NCBI RefSeq assembly: GCF_022605725.1
Contig: NC_065554.1
Location: 27,175,100-27,239,099, forward strand
Direction of reading: 5' to 3'
DNA: 64,000 bases
Source of the DNA: Anthonomus grandis grandis
Lineage: Eukaryota; Arthropoda; Insecta; Coleoptera; Curculionidae
The notes beneath the pieces were generated by a model. The model did not search any database. It saw only the letters and a program-made list of their open reading frames with translations, and had not been told where the DNA came from. Below are positions 43,001-54,510 of this stretch, piece after piece; position 1 is the first letter of the stretch; every line of letters begins with the position of its first letter. The position numbers and the translations under genes were made by a program.

Positions 43001-44089
43001 TCAACATCAAAGAAATATTACCTAGCATAAGAAAATCACGTGAAAAAGATTCCTGGACAGATCGTTTGTTACGTTCCTAAAACGAATGAAAGAACTTACA
43101 TGCACTATTATGTGATGTTACTCTATAAGCATCACTACCCTCACTCTGTCTCGAGAACATCCCAGACGCATTCGCCATCCCCCAAAAAGTCCGTCACTTA
43201 AGTCAAGCTCGACTACAGTTAAATAATGCCCCCCCGACTGCTCCTGACACGGCATCTCGGAGACGCGTTTTTTTAAATTGAACTTTCGGATGGGGGTGCC
43301 AAAGTGACCGTAAAATGACGTTTTAAATAAATGCCACGACGAGCCTGAGGAAGGGGGCGCCTCTTTAAGTAGCCGTCTGGGATGTCGTAAGTCTTCTTGC
43401 GCCCAAAAGCCCCATCGGGAGGAGTGACTAATGTGAAAGGGAGTTATTAGTCGCGGTGTCAATTAAGGGCAGGCAAAGTATTGGAAAAGTATTTTTTTTT
43501 TATTTGAACTTGTCTGAAGAACGGTATTTTTCTTTAAAGTTATTAGCTGCAATAAATCGTGGGCGTAAGTCAATGTGAAAGAAGAGAGAACAGTGTATGT
43601 CCTTTGAGGAAAGTATGAAGTCAGAGCTTCAAGGTATCAGACACTTCACTGTGGTTTAATGCTGTATTGTGGAAATTTTAAGAAAACCGGTACTTTGATA
43701 ATTTATCAACTTTCCCTTTCCCGTTTAACTAATAAATACTTCCGAACGAAACGACATTTTTTGCTGGCAGCAAATCAAAACAGCCACGTTCCCAAAAATA
43801 TCTACTATTTATATCTGTAAATGCATAAATATTTCCTGAATTATATAGTTTCGCCTTATCGATGGTCGTAAAAACGGTGGAAAATTCTTTACGACCATGG
43901 AAAAGGTTGATTGATGGCAACTTTCGAAATTTATGGACGAATGAAATTATAGGGCGTCAGGCTATGAGGGAAAATATATAGGTTTCGAAGGTAATTTTAG
44001 GAACTAAACTATACTTGGATATTTTTGTTTAAGATTATGGGTTGTAGATTACGTCCTTATATTCCGATTTTTAAATATAGGTTAAATAG
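43001..44089. other. Less AT-rich island, no recognised gene
   Basis: The part at 43118-43470 is relatively GC-rich, with a 114-codon minus frame (43118-43462) whose translation (SSRWGFWAQEDLRHPRRLL) shows no known domain. An exon or regulatory element is possible but unproven. The rest is AT-rich. Confidence 0.35.
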
Positions 44090-47000
44090 CCTTAGATTAA
44101 GACACTTAATCATTGGTAGCTAGACAAATCGGAAAAAAGGTGCTGGAATGACAAGCGGTGTCAGTTCCACTAAATAGAGGTCAAAATATTGGAATTGTTG
44201 ATAGAAGATTTATATAGAGTACGCTTTGTCCAATTCAAGGAATACATTTCTTTCAATAAGCAAAAAAAAATATTATGTCTCCATTGCTTAAATTACGAAA
44301 AAAAACATCAAAGTAAATTTTAGTTTTAGACACTAGAATTTTGGGTTTCCTCATTTAAGATTTGGGTCATAGATTACATACTTAAATTTTATTGTTAAAC
44401 ATAAGTTAAATTGGAAAGAGGTACTGAATGCGATGTTGAAATGGCCAAGCCGTGTGAAATTCATCAAATAGAGGTCAGAATATTAGAATTCCTGCAAAAA
44501 GTGCCGAATTCTATGGTGGATTGGCAACAGATTCAAAAGTACTGGATTTATTTTATTCAAAATAGTTAAACTAGGCTTCTTCTATAGGTATTAAAAAATT
44601 ATTTTTTTATGGGTAACCATAGAAAAATAATTTTTAAAAGCTATCAAAATTTCTAAAAGCTACTACCAAAGTACTGATGGCTCCATACGAATTACGCCAT
44701 TCAAATATTTTATTTTATTATGAATTACACGACGCTACGTACATGTTAGTACATATGTCTTCATTGTCAGATAAAGATTAAATAGCTTTGGATAAATTCA
44801 TTTTAAAAATGAATTCAAATGAAAAATCCCATCATGGGCATTAAGGTGCTGAATTCTATGCCAGAATAGTAAAAGATTCAAAACAAGCTTTTTTTTAATT
44901 TCATAAATAAATTCTTTGAAAAAGCAAAAAAAATGATATATTATTACCTTATATATTACCTTGAAACAAATAAATCAAATATTAAAAATAGAAATAAAAT
45001 GGAAAATAATTTAAAAAATCATTTAAAGTTAATTTTGATTTTAGTAATTAAGATGTTTTTATTTAAGATTTGGGTTCTATATTCTATATTGTGTCGAATT
45101 ATAAGTCCAGCTGGAAAAGGTGAGCGACATAGTGGTCAGAATATTCAATTTGTTGAAAGAAATGCTGAGTTCTATGGTGGAATGGCAATGGATTCGGAAG
45201 TAAAGAATTTTTTTAATTCCAGATAGTTGAACGAAGCATTTTTTAATTCCGTTAATTATATAAATAGTAGATAGAAAACTGATGGTATCATTGATTGAAA
45301 ATAAACGACTAATGGCCTTGAAAATAAAAAGAAAATCCACTCTTAATTATTGGTTTAATAAAGTAACCATATTTGAATATTTTGTTTAGGATTATGAGTT
45401 AGTTATTACGTACCTACGTCTCCATTTTCAGATAAGGAAATTGAATTGAAAAAAGGTGCTGAATACGATGTTGGAATGGCAAACCGTATCAGATCCACCA
45501 ATAGAGGAGAAAATGATGAACTTGTTAATTGGAGTGTTCAATTCTATAGCATGATGGTCAAGAAATGCTTTTTTTAATTCCATAAATAAATCCTTTAAAA
45601 AAAATGATGATGTTTGCATCTATTTCATGGAAACAGATGAATTAATTTCTTAGAACAAAAAATGTCATGTAAAACTAAATGGACTTAGGTCAGCAAAATA
45701 GATGATTCGTCTCGAAGATTTACCAAACTAAAACTCGCCTTTTTATGCTTTTTACTTTATTTAAACTAATGATGTTTCGTACAAATAAATACTTTTATTA
45801 TTATTATTAAAATAGCTTTAAAACGACTATATTTTTAAGATGACTTAAAGTAAAACATAACAGTGGCATCCAGACTTATTTAAAAATAGTGCTAAATACG
45901 ATGTTGGAATGGCAAACCGTATTAGATACACCAATAGACGTCATAATATTGGAACTGTTGATAGAAGTGCTGGATTCCAGGGCAGAATGACAACAGGGTC
46001 AGAGTTGTACGATTTTTTTAAATTTTAGTTTGTTAAACCTTTTTTTTTTAATTTCGTCAATAGATTTCTTTTTTAATGAAAGCCATTGCCTGAAAATAGA
46101 CCAATTGCTAAAAATTTGAAAAAAATTAACTGAAATAGGAAACCCACTACAAATTAATTTCGATTTTATAAATTTATTATTTCCTTAACCTACTTTTAAA
46201 ATGATTTTAACAAATCAAAATTTGGTGCTGAATATGATGCTAGACTGTTAAAAAGTATCAGATCAACCAATAAAGGTCAGAATATTGGATTTGTTGATTG
46301 ATATTCAAAGTAGGCTTTTTTATTTCCAGAAATAAATAAATAGTAAAACTACCCAAAGTAAATACCGACTTTAGACCCTAGATTCTTGAGTATTTTTATA
46401 TATGATTTGGGCTTTAGATTATATACGTAAGTTCCTTTTTTTAAGGTGCTTTTTTGAAGCAGTACTGACCTCTATGGCGGAATGGCAACCGATTTATAGT
46501 TATAGAATTGTTTTTGTTTACGGTACTTGAACGTTGTTTTTTGTGAACTCCGATACTACATTTTGTTATGCCAGCCAAAAAAATTGAAGGCAGCATTGCC
46601 TGAACCGATGAATCAATTATTTAAAAAAAGAAAAAAAAAACAGAAAATATATAGAAAAAACACTTAATTAGATTTTTGCTTTTAAGTCTTAGGTTCTATG
46701 GTACATATTTCAGTTACTATTTTCAAAGATAAGTACTATTAAAAAAAGTTGTTAGAATGACCATCTATGTCAGATCCACTACTTATAAGTCAAAAAATTG
46801 CAATTGTTAAAAGAAGTGCTGAGTCCTAGGGCGAAATGCAATAGATTTTTTTATTCTAAATAGTAAAGGCATAATTTTTTAAATTCCTACAATAAATAAT
46901 TAATTTTGGATATATAGAAGGTACCTAATTTTGAATATTTTAATTAAGACTATGTGTTGAAGATCAGGCACTTACGTCCTAAATAGCCTTAGACAAATAT

Positions 47001-47130
47001 ATTTTTAATATGAATTCAAATAAATCATTCGAATAGTGACAACTAAACAAATTAGAAAAGAGTGCTGAATGCTATGTTGAACTGGCAAACCGTACCAGAT
47101 ATACTAATAGAGTAAGAATGTTGGAAATAT
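44090..47130. repeat. Repeat family C main array, decayed
   Basis: The motif GTGCTGAATTCTATGGTGGAATGGCAA (in pieces) recurs near 44505, 44850, 45160, 45530, 45965, 46465, 46815, each 310-490 bp from the next. Usually about 70 bp upstream there is a GTGCTGAATACGATGTTGGA-like partner with ACCGTATCAGATCCACCAAT and AGAGGTCAGAATATTGGAAT. The sequence between the motif pairs is variable and AT-rich. Short open frames at 44933 and 45077-45619 follow the repeat and are not supported as genes. Confidence 0.75.
45720..45812 (+). mobile_element. Possible LINE 3' tail in the family C array
   Basis: CGTACAAATAAATAC followed by a short ATT trinucleotide run at about 45793-45811 resembles the 3' tails at 22.2 and 24.3 kb. 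No coding part is attached, so this is tentative. Confidence 0.3.
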
Positions 47131-47670
47131 TAATCGTAAATGATGTAGTAGCATAATATACTGCATCAATCGTTTGCCACCAGAATTCTTTAGCTTGGAC
47201 ATAGTGTATTGCATCTTACAAGTCAAGTTTTTTGTTTGCTCTACCCATTTTTCCTTGTATCATCAGCTTTTCCATTGTCTCTCATCTCCTGGAAATAGGT
47301 CCAAGTATATGCAATATTGCTGCTTCATAATAAGTGGATAGTCTTGTTTTGATTGGCAGTTGTCTTAGAATTGATTTATTGTTAATGTCTATATCACTAC
47401 ATTTCTAAAGCACACTATAGGTAAAATAAGAGCCTGGGTTTAGTATTCACTATGATGGAAGTGTCCTTTCTCCTATAAGTGAGTTTCACAATCTCAAATA
47501 TTGATGATGACTGATCCAAGATATTCAAAGTGATTGACCACTTGATAATCACCGACATTTGTAATGTCAGGGCCGTTGTTATTAGCACGGTGAACCCTTA
47601 TTATTTTAGTCTTTGAATTATTGATTTTCAGTGCTTACCATATACTGTGTTCATGTAATTGCTGCATTAT

Positions 47671-47909
47671 TGAAAGAAGTCGTCCATATTCTCAAAGAGA
47701 CCCCGATATAAGTGAATCAAAGGAGAACAACACACACTTTCTTGAGGTATACTTTTTTGTTTTACTTTAAGGTCTTTTTGTAATTTTATTTCGTTTTGTT
47801 TACATTATTTTTTAGGTCTGATCATGCTCTTAGGAGCAAAACACGTGTCACCACTCTAACAAATTAAAGATTTTTTTTGAGACCGAGACTTGTTGTTCTC
47901 CTTTGATTT
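47671..47909 (+). mobile_element. 239-bp insertion with 13-bp target duplication and hammerhead motif
   Basis: Flanked by ATTGCTGCATTAT on both sides (47658-47670 and 47910-47922) inside LINE coding sequence. It contains AATCAAAGGAGAACAACA (47715-47732) and its exact complement near the other end (47891-47908), giving subterminal inverted repeats. Between them lies a Penelope-type hammerhead-like motif. No protein is encoded. A truncated Penelope copy or a small non-autonomous retroelement would fit. Confidence 0.8.
47818..47849 (+). ncRNA. Degenerate hammerhead-ribozyme-like motif
   Basis: CTGATCA (consensus CTGANGA, one base off), stem II TGCTC-TTAG-GAGCA, then AAAA where GAAA is expected, then CACGTGTC with the palindromic mini-stem and cleavage triplet GTC. 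Two core changes make activity unlikely. It shares its 3' half with the motif at 14198. Confidence 0.5.
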
Positions 47910-48240
47910 ATTGCTGCATTATATTAATGAGTTCATGCTTGTCTTTGGTACTATTACGGTATTATCCGCATACTATAAGTTGTACCACTTTTCAAGAATC
48001 ATTTTAATTCTATATATATTGTAGGGAATGAGGGATAAAATGAAAGATGCATCGAATGCTAGGTAAGAATGTTCTAAAATTTCGACCATTTTACCTTGTC
48101 AAAAGCATTCCTACGGTCCACGAAATACATGAGCATTTATAAAGAAACTCCCTGATTTTTAATGATCTGATCAGGAATTGTTCACGAGTTTCTGTCCTTA
48201 GAATAAATCCAGCCTGCTCGTCTGGTATTCGTTTGTCTGG

Positions 48241-50055
48241 ACTATTGATAGAAGTGCCGAATTCTATGGTAGAATAGCAAAGGATTTAACTATATTTTTT
48301 ATGTCTCACTAAATTGCTTGATATTTCATTTTTTTTTTGATAAATGAATCCTCTTACCATCATATAAGTCAAAAATCCCAAACTATCACGTGCTGTATTC
48401 GATACATCAAAGTTGATTTATGTAATTGCATCGACTTCTGGACTGAATCGTTACGGTTTCCCCTCGACGCCAACGGTGGTCGATCCGGGGGTATTTTCTT
48501 TTGATTGATGACGTGATATCGCCTTGTTTATGACTGGTCAACAGCTTAGAAGCGATAGATCTGGACGTAAAAAAGTTATTTGGGGGTACGAAGTCATTTT
48601 TTATCAGGATTGTTCTGTACGACATGAAGGGACATTTAAAGATTGTTTTTTAGGTCTAATAATAAGGACACAAATTGAACCATTAGAAATTATTTACGAA
48701 AATTCTTAAATATAAATTCTATAAAAATAAAATTTATTCTCTAACTCCCTTTACTGCTCTTCCTTATCCAATTCAATAAACTTAAGTCTCCTAACATCAT
48801 TAAGGAATGATTGTCGATAAATCCGGAAATAAGAGAGGGTCAGTCTCGGGGTAATAAACCGATGTAAGAAATTCCTTTCCGATCACCCCAAACATCTTGA
48901 AAATCATCCCCCCGGTAGTGTTTACACTCTCGTTGACACTCCCTGGACTCTGGTCATTTATGACCCTTCGACTTTTTTTTTTTGTATTTTCCGGAGTTTT
49001 ATTAAATCATCTTAAGATCGTTTGTTTAAAAGTTTGCATTATACGTAGGAAAATGCATCAACACATATTTCCACGAATGGATTTCCCTCCCCCGCCCCAA
49101 TGGGGCAATCGAAACGAAGTGTAAAAAGCAATATGAGGGTGGCTTAAAAAGATTTCATTTTTCTGGTATATGTTGCGGTCGTAGGTTTTATTGCACCCTC
49201 AGTTTTTTCTTTTTTTTTACGGGGAAATTTAAATCCCCGTTGCGGTACGTGACCGAAAGGGGGGTTGAACGATTGAACGATTTTCATTTTTTTTTACGTA
49301 GATATTGATTTTTCTGCAGTAGCATCCTTGTTTTTATAAAATTGTGAAGGTTATATTGGGAAAGGGGATGGTACTTGTTCAGCAACGTTTTGTTCTTTTA
49401 TGGGACAAGTTACAAGAAATTAAAATAAAATATCAATCAACATAAAAAAAATATATAATTGTAATTTTTACCAATTTTTAATTAAGTCAAATTTCTACAA
49501 AAATTCAAAAAAAGTATCAGTAATAGTGGAATCGATTAACAGTTACATCCTTGGTTATCTTTCATGCAGATTATTATTTTCACAATGTTGATAGGTGTTA
49601 TTATCTATATATTATGTATAATTAACTATATTTAGCTGAATTTTCTATGGTTGTCTTTTGGGAGAAGGGACGTTAAACCTTGTGTGAGGAATTTTGGAAC
49701 TAAAGTAGGGTATTCAAAAATACGTTAATATTGTGAGTGATAATCGAGTTATAGCTATTTATGAGGTCTTATCGTAAATTAATTTAAAATGTGGTACTCA
49801 ATTCGGATAATCCAGTGAGAAATTGTTAACTAAAACACCAGAAATATCAAACAAAATCCTTGTGAATTTCTGTCAATATCCCGAGAAAAACTGAAAATTT
49901 TAAATCAGTAACAGATATTAAGATTATAAGAAAAAATACAATTATCTTATTAACTAATGATTCTTATAATTATTTATAAAAAATTTATTATTTGACTTAA
50001 AAAAAATAAAAAAATTATTTTAATGTTTTAAAAAAAAAATTCAGGGAGGCACTGA
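48241..50055. other. No recognised gene; one more family C motif
   Basis: A family C motif (GAAGTGCCGAATTCTATGGT) lies at 48250. From 48480 to 49280 the sequence is mixed with less AT-rich patches (CGACGCCAACGGTGGTCGAT near 48468, CCCCGCCCCAATGGGG near 49090). Frames at 48407, 48524 and 48897 show no motif. The rest is AT-rich. Confidence 0.35.
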
Positions 50056-51360
50056 ACAAATAATTCATAATTTTGAAAACTACTGCTTGGACTAATTTGA
50101 ACCGAATGTGACATTTATTAGCCATACTTTTATTAATATCGTGATTTTTATTTCTTATAAATTGTCCCTGTAGTTTCTTAGATATTCGACTTCAAAGTGA
50201 ATGATTACCTTGAAGATGATAAATAATTCATGGACTTTAATGAACCAAAAATGCATTGTCTGCAAAACTACTGTTTCAACTAATTTGGACTCAATGTAAT
50301 ATCTATTATCATGCTGTCGTTAATATCGTGCTTTTTATTTTCTACTAATTGTCTCAATAGTTTCTTAGATATTCGACTTCGAAGTGAGTGATTACTTTAA
50401 AGATAATAAATAATTCATGGAGGTCATTGGACCAAAAGTGCATTATCTGCAAAACTGCTGTTTCAACTAGTTTTGACCCAATGTAATATTTGTTAGCCCT
50501 GCTCCTCTTAATATCATACTTTTTATTTTCTACGAATTGTCTCAATAGTTTCTTAGATATTTGATTTCAAAGTGAGGGAATTCCTTAAAGATAATAAATA
50601 ATTCGTGGAGGTCACTGGACCAAAAGTGCATTGTCTGCAAAGCTACTGTCTGAACTAATTTAGACACAACGTAATATTTATTAGCCATGCTTCTCCTAAT
50701 ATCATGCTTTTTATTTTCTACGAATTGTTTTAATTGTTTCTTAGTTATTCGACTTGAAAGTAAATGATCGCATTGAAGATGATAAATAATAGTTCTTGGA
50801 GGTCACTGGACAAAAAGTTCATTGCCTTCAAAACTACTGTTTAGATTAATTTTAACCCAACCTTACATTTATTAACCATAATTTGAGTAATACCATGCTT
50901 TTTATTTCTTATCAATTGTCCCAGTAGTTTCTTAGATATTCGACTTCAAAGTGAATGATTACCTTGAAAATGATAAATAATTCTCGGAGATCACTTAGCC
51001 AAAAGTTCATTATCTTCAAAACTAATGCTTGGATTGATTTGGACCTAAATCAACATTTGTCAAGCATTCTTTCACTAATAAAATGTTTTTTAATTTATGA
51101 CGGTTGTCCCATCCGCCTCTGATATTTTCAGACCTAAAGTAAGTAATTACCTTGAATATGAAAAATGAACTTTTGGACGTCACTGGACAAATAAATTATT
51201 ATCTTCAAAACTAATACTTGGACATTTATTTATCATGCGTGGACTAATAGCATGCTTTTTACCTTACGAGAATTGTGTCAAAAGTTTTTGACATTAGGAG
51301 TCATGATTCTTTAAGGTCACTAGGCAAAAAATTATTACCTTTAAAACTAATCCCTGGACA
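50056..51360. repeat. Satellite D, monomer about 187-190 bp, about 7 copies
   Basis: The anchor AACTACTGTTTCAACTAATT (variants) starts near 50080, 50267, 50453, 50640, 50831, 51020, 51209 and, shortened, 51341. Each monomer continues with ATGTAATATTTATTAGCCAT, TCGTGCTTTTTATTTTCTAC, TAGTTTCTTAGATATTCGAC and AAGATAATAAATAATTC. Monomers diverge more toward the 3' side. The length is close to one nucleosome plus linker. No coding role; the 63-codon minus frame at 50354 is by chance. Confidence 0.9.
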
Positions 51361-51949
51361 AATTAAAATACTGAAATAAACCAAACGGTAAAGTGGAAAA
51401 AATAAGCTCATAACATGCCAAATATATAATAAATGTTCAGCTTTAAAAAAAAAAAAACTCGATCCAAACCTTTAAAAAAAAATAACATTTTTACAAAAAA
51501 AAAAAATAAGACCCAATCAGCAAAAGCACAAAAGAAAAATTCCTCGGGTCTGTTTTGTCCGTAGTATCCCCGGCTTCTTGCGTGGTATTGATCCGGATCC
51601 GGTCCTCTATTCTCTACGCTCCCCGACCGATCTGTCCTGCATACCAATTGCCTCTTTGCTATTTTTTTTCTTTCTCCGTTGCTGTCGATTTTCCTGCAAA
51701 ACATCCACCCGATCGTCCGTGTTTTTACCCTTCGCGCCCCCCCCTGACTTGTGTAGTCGATTTTAACTTCCCCCATAGCGGCAGCAGAAACAGCAGCAGC
51801 AGCAGCACTAGCGCCTATAAAAACCTATAAAATAATGACCACATAATGCAGTTTTAATATTAGTAAAATAATAATAAGTTTAGGCAAGCTAATATAGTAA
51901 AAAAAAGTTTAAAATAAAAATGTCTAAATAAACAAATGACCCACAAAAC
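51361..51949. other. Less AT-rich island with CAG repeats
   Basis: At 51540-51830 CpG- and C-rich sequence (GATCCGGATCCGGTCC, CCCGATCGTCCGTG) ends with CAG/AGC trinucleotides (51780-51809). Overlapping frames on both strands (51408-51776 minus, 51555-51830 plus) have no known domain. A 5' exon or promoter is possible but not shown. Confidence 0.35.
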
Positions 51950-52465
51950 GTTAGGCCTTATCAGGAATTTATGAGTATACAGAGTAATAATTTGAACAAA
52001 GTAGAATAGCTGCAAGTTCTTCCGCAGGAAAAAGTATGTTTTTTACCAAAGATTATCCTCAATAACCATTTTTGCACAATCTCTAGTTGCTTGATGTGTG
52101 TTTTTAAAGCACCACCCCTTACCAAAATAGCGTATGTTTAATATAGTTGTATAAGTGCTAGTTATAGTATTTTTAAATATGAGAAGTTAAAGTACTTTCT
52201 TAGTTCTTTCATGATCTAACCTTATTCTTAACATGAGTATGTTAATTTCAATGCGGATCAAGTAGAACTCCTAGATATTTAATTATTTTAGTGAAGTTAA
52301 TGTTAATTCATTTATTAGGAGAAATAACACTAATTGCTTTATAATCAGGCGAGGAATCGGTGTAGCATCCAAATAGCATAAGAAAAGTTTTCTCAAAATA
52401 ACTTCAGGTTTTGTTGGCTAAACCACTTGAAAACGTTTATTTGGTCATATTCTGCTTTTTTTTCA
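51950..52465 (-). pseudogene. LINE reverse transcriptase thumb relic
   Basis: Minus-strand pieces in changing frames: FKWFSQQNLKL, SPDYKAISVISP, FTKIIKYLGVLLDPH, then ALKTHIKQLEIVQKWLLRII and FGKKHTFSCG. K.KYLGV.LD..  and L...QK...R.I mark the thumb and following domain of CR1-like ORF2. Palm motifs are missing and several stops are present. Confidence 0.7.
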
Positions 52466-52653
52466 CAATTTTCCAAGTTGTTCCTTTGTACAAAATGTTA
52501 CTGGTTTGTCCACATTTAGTTTGTGAACGTCCATTTTTTTTTTCATTTTATAATACTTATTTGCTTTTCTCTCCAAATTAAAACTACCATTTCATTTTAA
52601 TTTAATTTTCTCCTTTTATTATAACCATTTTATTTAATGTCTTAACAACAACA

Positions 52654-52672
52654 AATCCGGCTCGAAGGACCA
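52654..52672 (-). other. tRNA-Tyr 3'-end match including CCA (primer-site-like)
   Basis: AATCCGGCTCGAAGGACCA equals the 3' end of an animal tRNA-Tyr plus the added CCA. On the minus strand this reads TGGTCCTTCGAGCCGGATT, the form of a retroelement primer-binding site. It precedes the BEL/Pao relic by about 20 bp. Confidence 0.6.
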
Positions 52673-52689
52673 CGTCATCGCTTGAATAT

Positions 52690-53604
52690 GCGCTGCTCCT
52701 TAAAACTGAACTTACAGCTTTGTTGCTAAAGGGAGGGTTTGAACTTTAAAAATGGTCTTCTAATTGCCCGGAACTTCTTAATGATTTATTACCTCATCAG
52801 GTAGCCATAAATCCGGTAAATTTTGATTTTTGTAATGCAAATGAAGCATCTTTGAAGGTCCTAGGATTGCAATGGAATACTGTAACAGATAATTTTCAAT
52901 TTAAAGTTAACATTTTTGACAGAAACTGTACCAAGCGAAATCTTTTATCTCACTTGGCACGACTCTTTGATCCTTTAAGTCTTTTGTCCGCGGTTACATT
53001 TTTCCTTAAACATATAATTCAACGAATCTGGACATTAAAACTTCATTGGGATCAGGAACCGCCTGCTGGCGTTCTTCGGCTTTGGGATAAATTTGCTACC
53101 GATCTTGCTAGTTTAAATAATTTTAATCTTTGTCGTTCTATGGTTTTATCGCAATCTTCTCGATGTGAGCTTCATCGTTTTGGCGACGCGAGTGAAAAGG
53201 GATTCTGTCGTGCTGTGTATTTTCGTTGTTTTTCCCCTAATACTCAAATTTTTATTTATTTTGTCTGTTCTAAGTCCAAAATTGCTCCATTAAAGAAAAT
53301 TTCCTTACCGCGACCTGAACATTGTGCCGCAGTTTTAACCGCTCAGCTTTCAGCCTTTGTTTTAAAAGTCTTTTCTGGCAAACTTAACATTTCTCAAGTT
53401 TTTTGCCATACAGATTCCACTATAGCTCTTAGTTGGCTTAAATCTTCCCCGCACAAATGGCAAACATTTGTAAGTAACCGAGTTGCTCTCATACAAGAAA
53501 ACACGGATGTTTGTTCTTGGTTTTACGTTCCGTCTGCAGACAAACAGATGCTACCTTCCGAACGAGTAAATTGTTCTTAATGGTGGACCGCTCCTATTTT
53601 ACAT
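52690..53604 (+). pseudogene. BEL/Pao retrotransposon pol relic (RT end and RNase H)
   Basis: The frame gives ELTALLLKGGFEL, a stop, then SLKVLGLQWNTVTDNFQF, NLLSHLARLFDPLSLLSAVT, FLKHIIQRIWTLKLHWDQE, HRFGDASEKGFCRAVYFR, SKSKIAPLKKISLPRPEHCA, VFCHTDSTIALSWLKSSPHK and WFYVPSADK, a stop at 53578-53580 and WWTAPILHS. This is the typical Pao/BEL order: end of reverse transcriptase, connection, RNase H with GDASE (first catalytic Asp) and HTDST (catalytic Asp), then the start of the linker to integrase. 242 codons are open (52852-53580). The N-terminal part, integrase and LTRs are absent. It is bounded on both sides by tRNA-Tyr 3'-end sequence. Confidence 0.92.
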
Positions 53605-53639
53605 TCCATAGGTCGCTGGTTCGAATCCGGCTCGAAGGA
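53605..53639 (+). tRNA. tRNA-Tyr 3'-half fragment (not functional)
   Basis: TCCATAGGTCGCTGGTTCGA then ATCCGGCTCGAAGGA matches the end of the anticodon arm, the T-arm (GGTTCGAATCC, also the B box) and the acceptor strand of tRNA-Tyr. The 5' half (acceptor, D-arm) is missing; upstream is BEL pol sequence. No CCA follows. It shares AATCCGGCTCGAAGGAC with 52654-52670. Confidence 0.7.
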
Positions 53640-54507
53640 CGACAATGTGGCTGTTCTAGTAAGAAAAAATTTTCTTTTCTTTTTTTTTTAATTAAAATTG
53701 TTACTTATATTTTTATTTAAGCACAAGGTGGATTTAGACAATTCAGTGAGAGATTTAAAGTGGACTGTATTTTTGTAATTAAAAGTGGAAAGGTCGAAAA
53801 CCAGCCCTTAAAGATCCTGGTGTCTGTATCCGGCTTCAGCAGGCCTGCTCTGGGTCTTCTAATTCGGGTTTAATCACTAAAAGTAGCTAGTATCACTAAA
53901 AGTAGCTAGTCACTAAATGTGGACGGACCAGTTACAGTCATCTGCGAAACATGTTATTTCACTTGAAGATTGAAAATAGAACATCAGAATTCATTCAGCA
54001 TATCACAGGAAGGTCAAAAAACGTCATGGTGCAGTAGCACAAATTGTCCATCACATCAATTAAACTACATTAATCGAAAATGGAGAAAATGTCACACTAT
54101 ACATACACTTCATCCTATAAAATAATTAATATAATCTCTATTGGGACAGTTTAGAATCATAGATTTTAGATTGCAGATTGTCAACCCAAGATTAAAAGGT
54201 AGGTTCAGGTTGTTAGCTCGTAAAAACTTCTCATTATTCTTACGTTAACATCCTTTCATTTAATTAATTCTTATTATACAATAAAACCAAAAGAAAATAT
54301 GCAAAATTGAAGATGCCATTTATAAGCTGTCTTAAATGTCCATACATCTTACATTTTTCTTTTAATTAAAACGAAGATATAGCAAGTACAACTGCAGGAA
54401 AATTATTTAGACATTTAACAATAAGATTTGAAATGGATCGGTCGAACAGGAAAGTAGTATGCACTTGGATTATTAGCTTAGCCTTAAATATTTTATTTAT
54501 ATTATGA

Positions 54508-54510
<3 letters not shown>
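53640..54510. other. No recognised gene; short tandem repeat
   Basis: A 19-21-bp tandem duplication TCACTAAAAGTAGCTAG occurs at about 53875-53915 (two and a half copies). Otherwise there is mixed unique sequence without a supported frame. Confidence 0.4.

Larger units (their letters stand above)
47150..48240 (-). pseudogene. LINE reverse transcriptase relic, YADD changed to YADN
   Basis: From 48240 downward on the minus strand: RIPDEQAGFILRTETREQFL, MYFVDRRNAFDKVKW (motif A), then at about 47960 YADNTVIVPKTSMNSLI (active-site box with the second Asp changed), and beyond an insertion INNSKTKIIRVHRANNNGPD, NHFEYLGSVI and CETHL. This is the RTE/R4-type insect endonuclease-reverse transcriptase family, as at 790-1411. 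The second catalytic Asp is Asn and several stops occur. A 239-bp insertion at 47671-47909 splits it; removing it in thought restores continuous alignment, so the LINE came first. Confidence 0.8.

Noticed and set aside
51408..51830. 122-codon minus and 91-codon plus frames
   Set aside because: The minus frame runs through A-rich tracts giving FFF repeats, and the plus frame ends in a CAG repeat; neither has a domain.
53605..53639. A functional tRNA-Tyr gene
   Set aside because: Only the 3' half is present; acceptor 5' strand and D-arm are replaced by BEL/Pao sequence.
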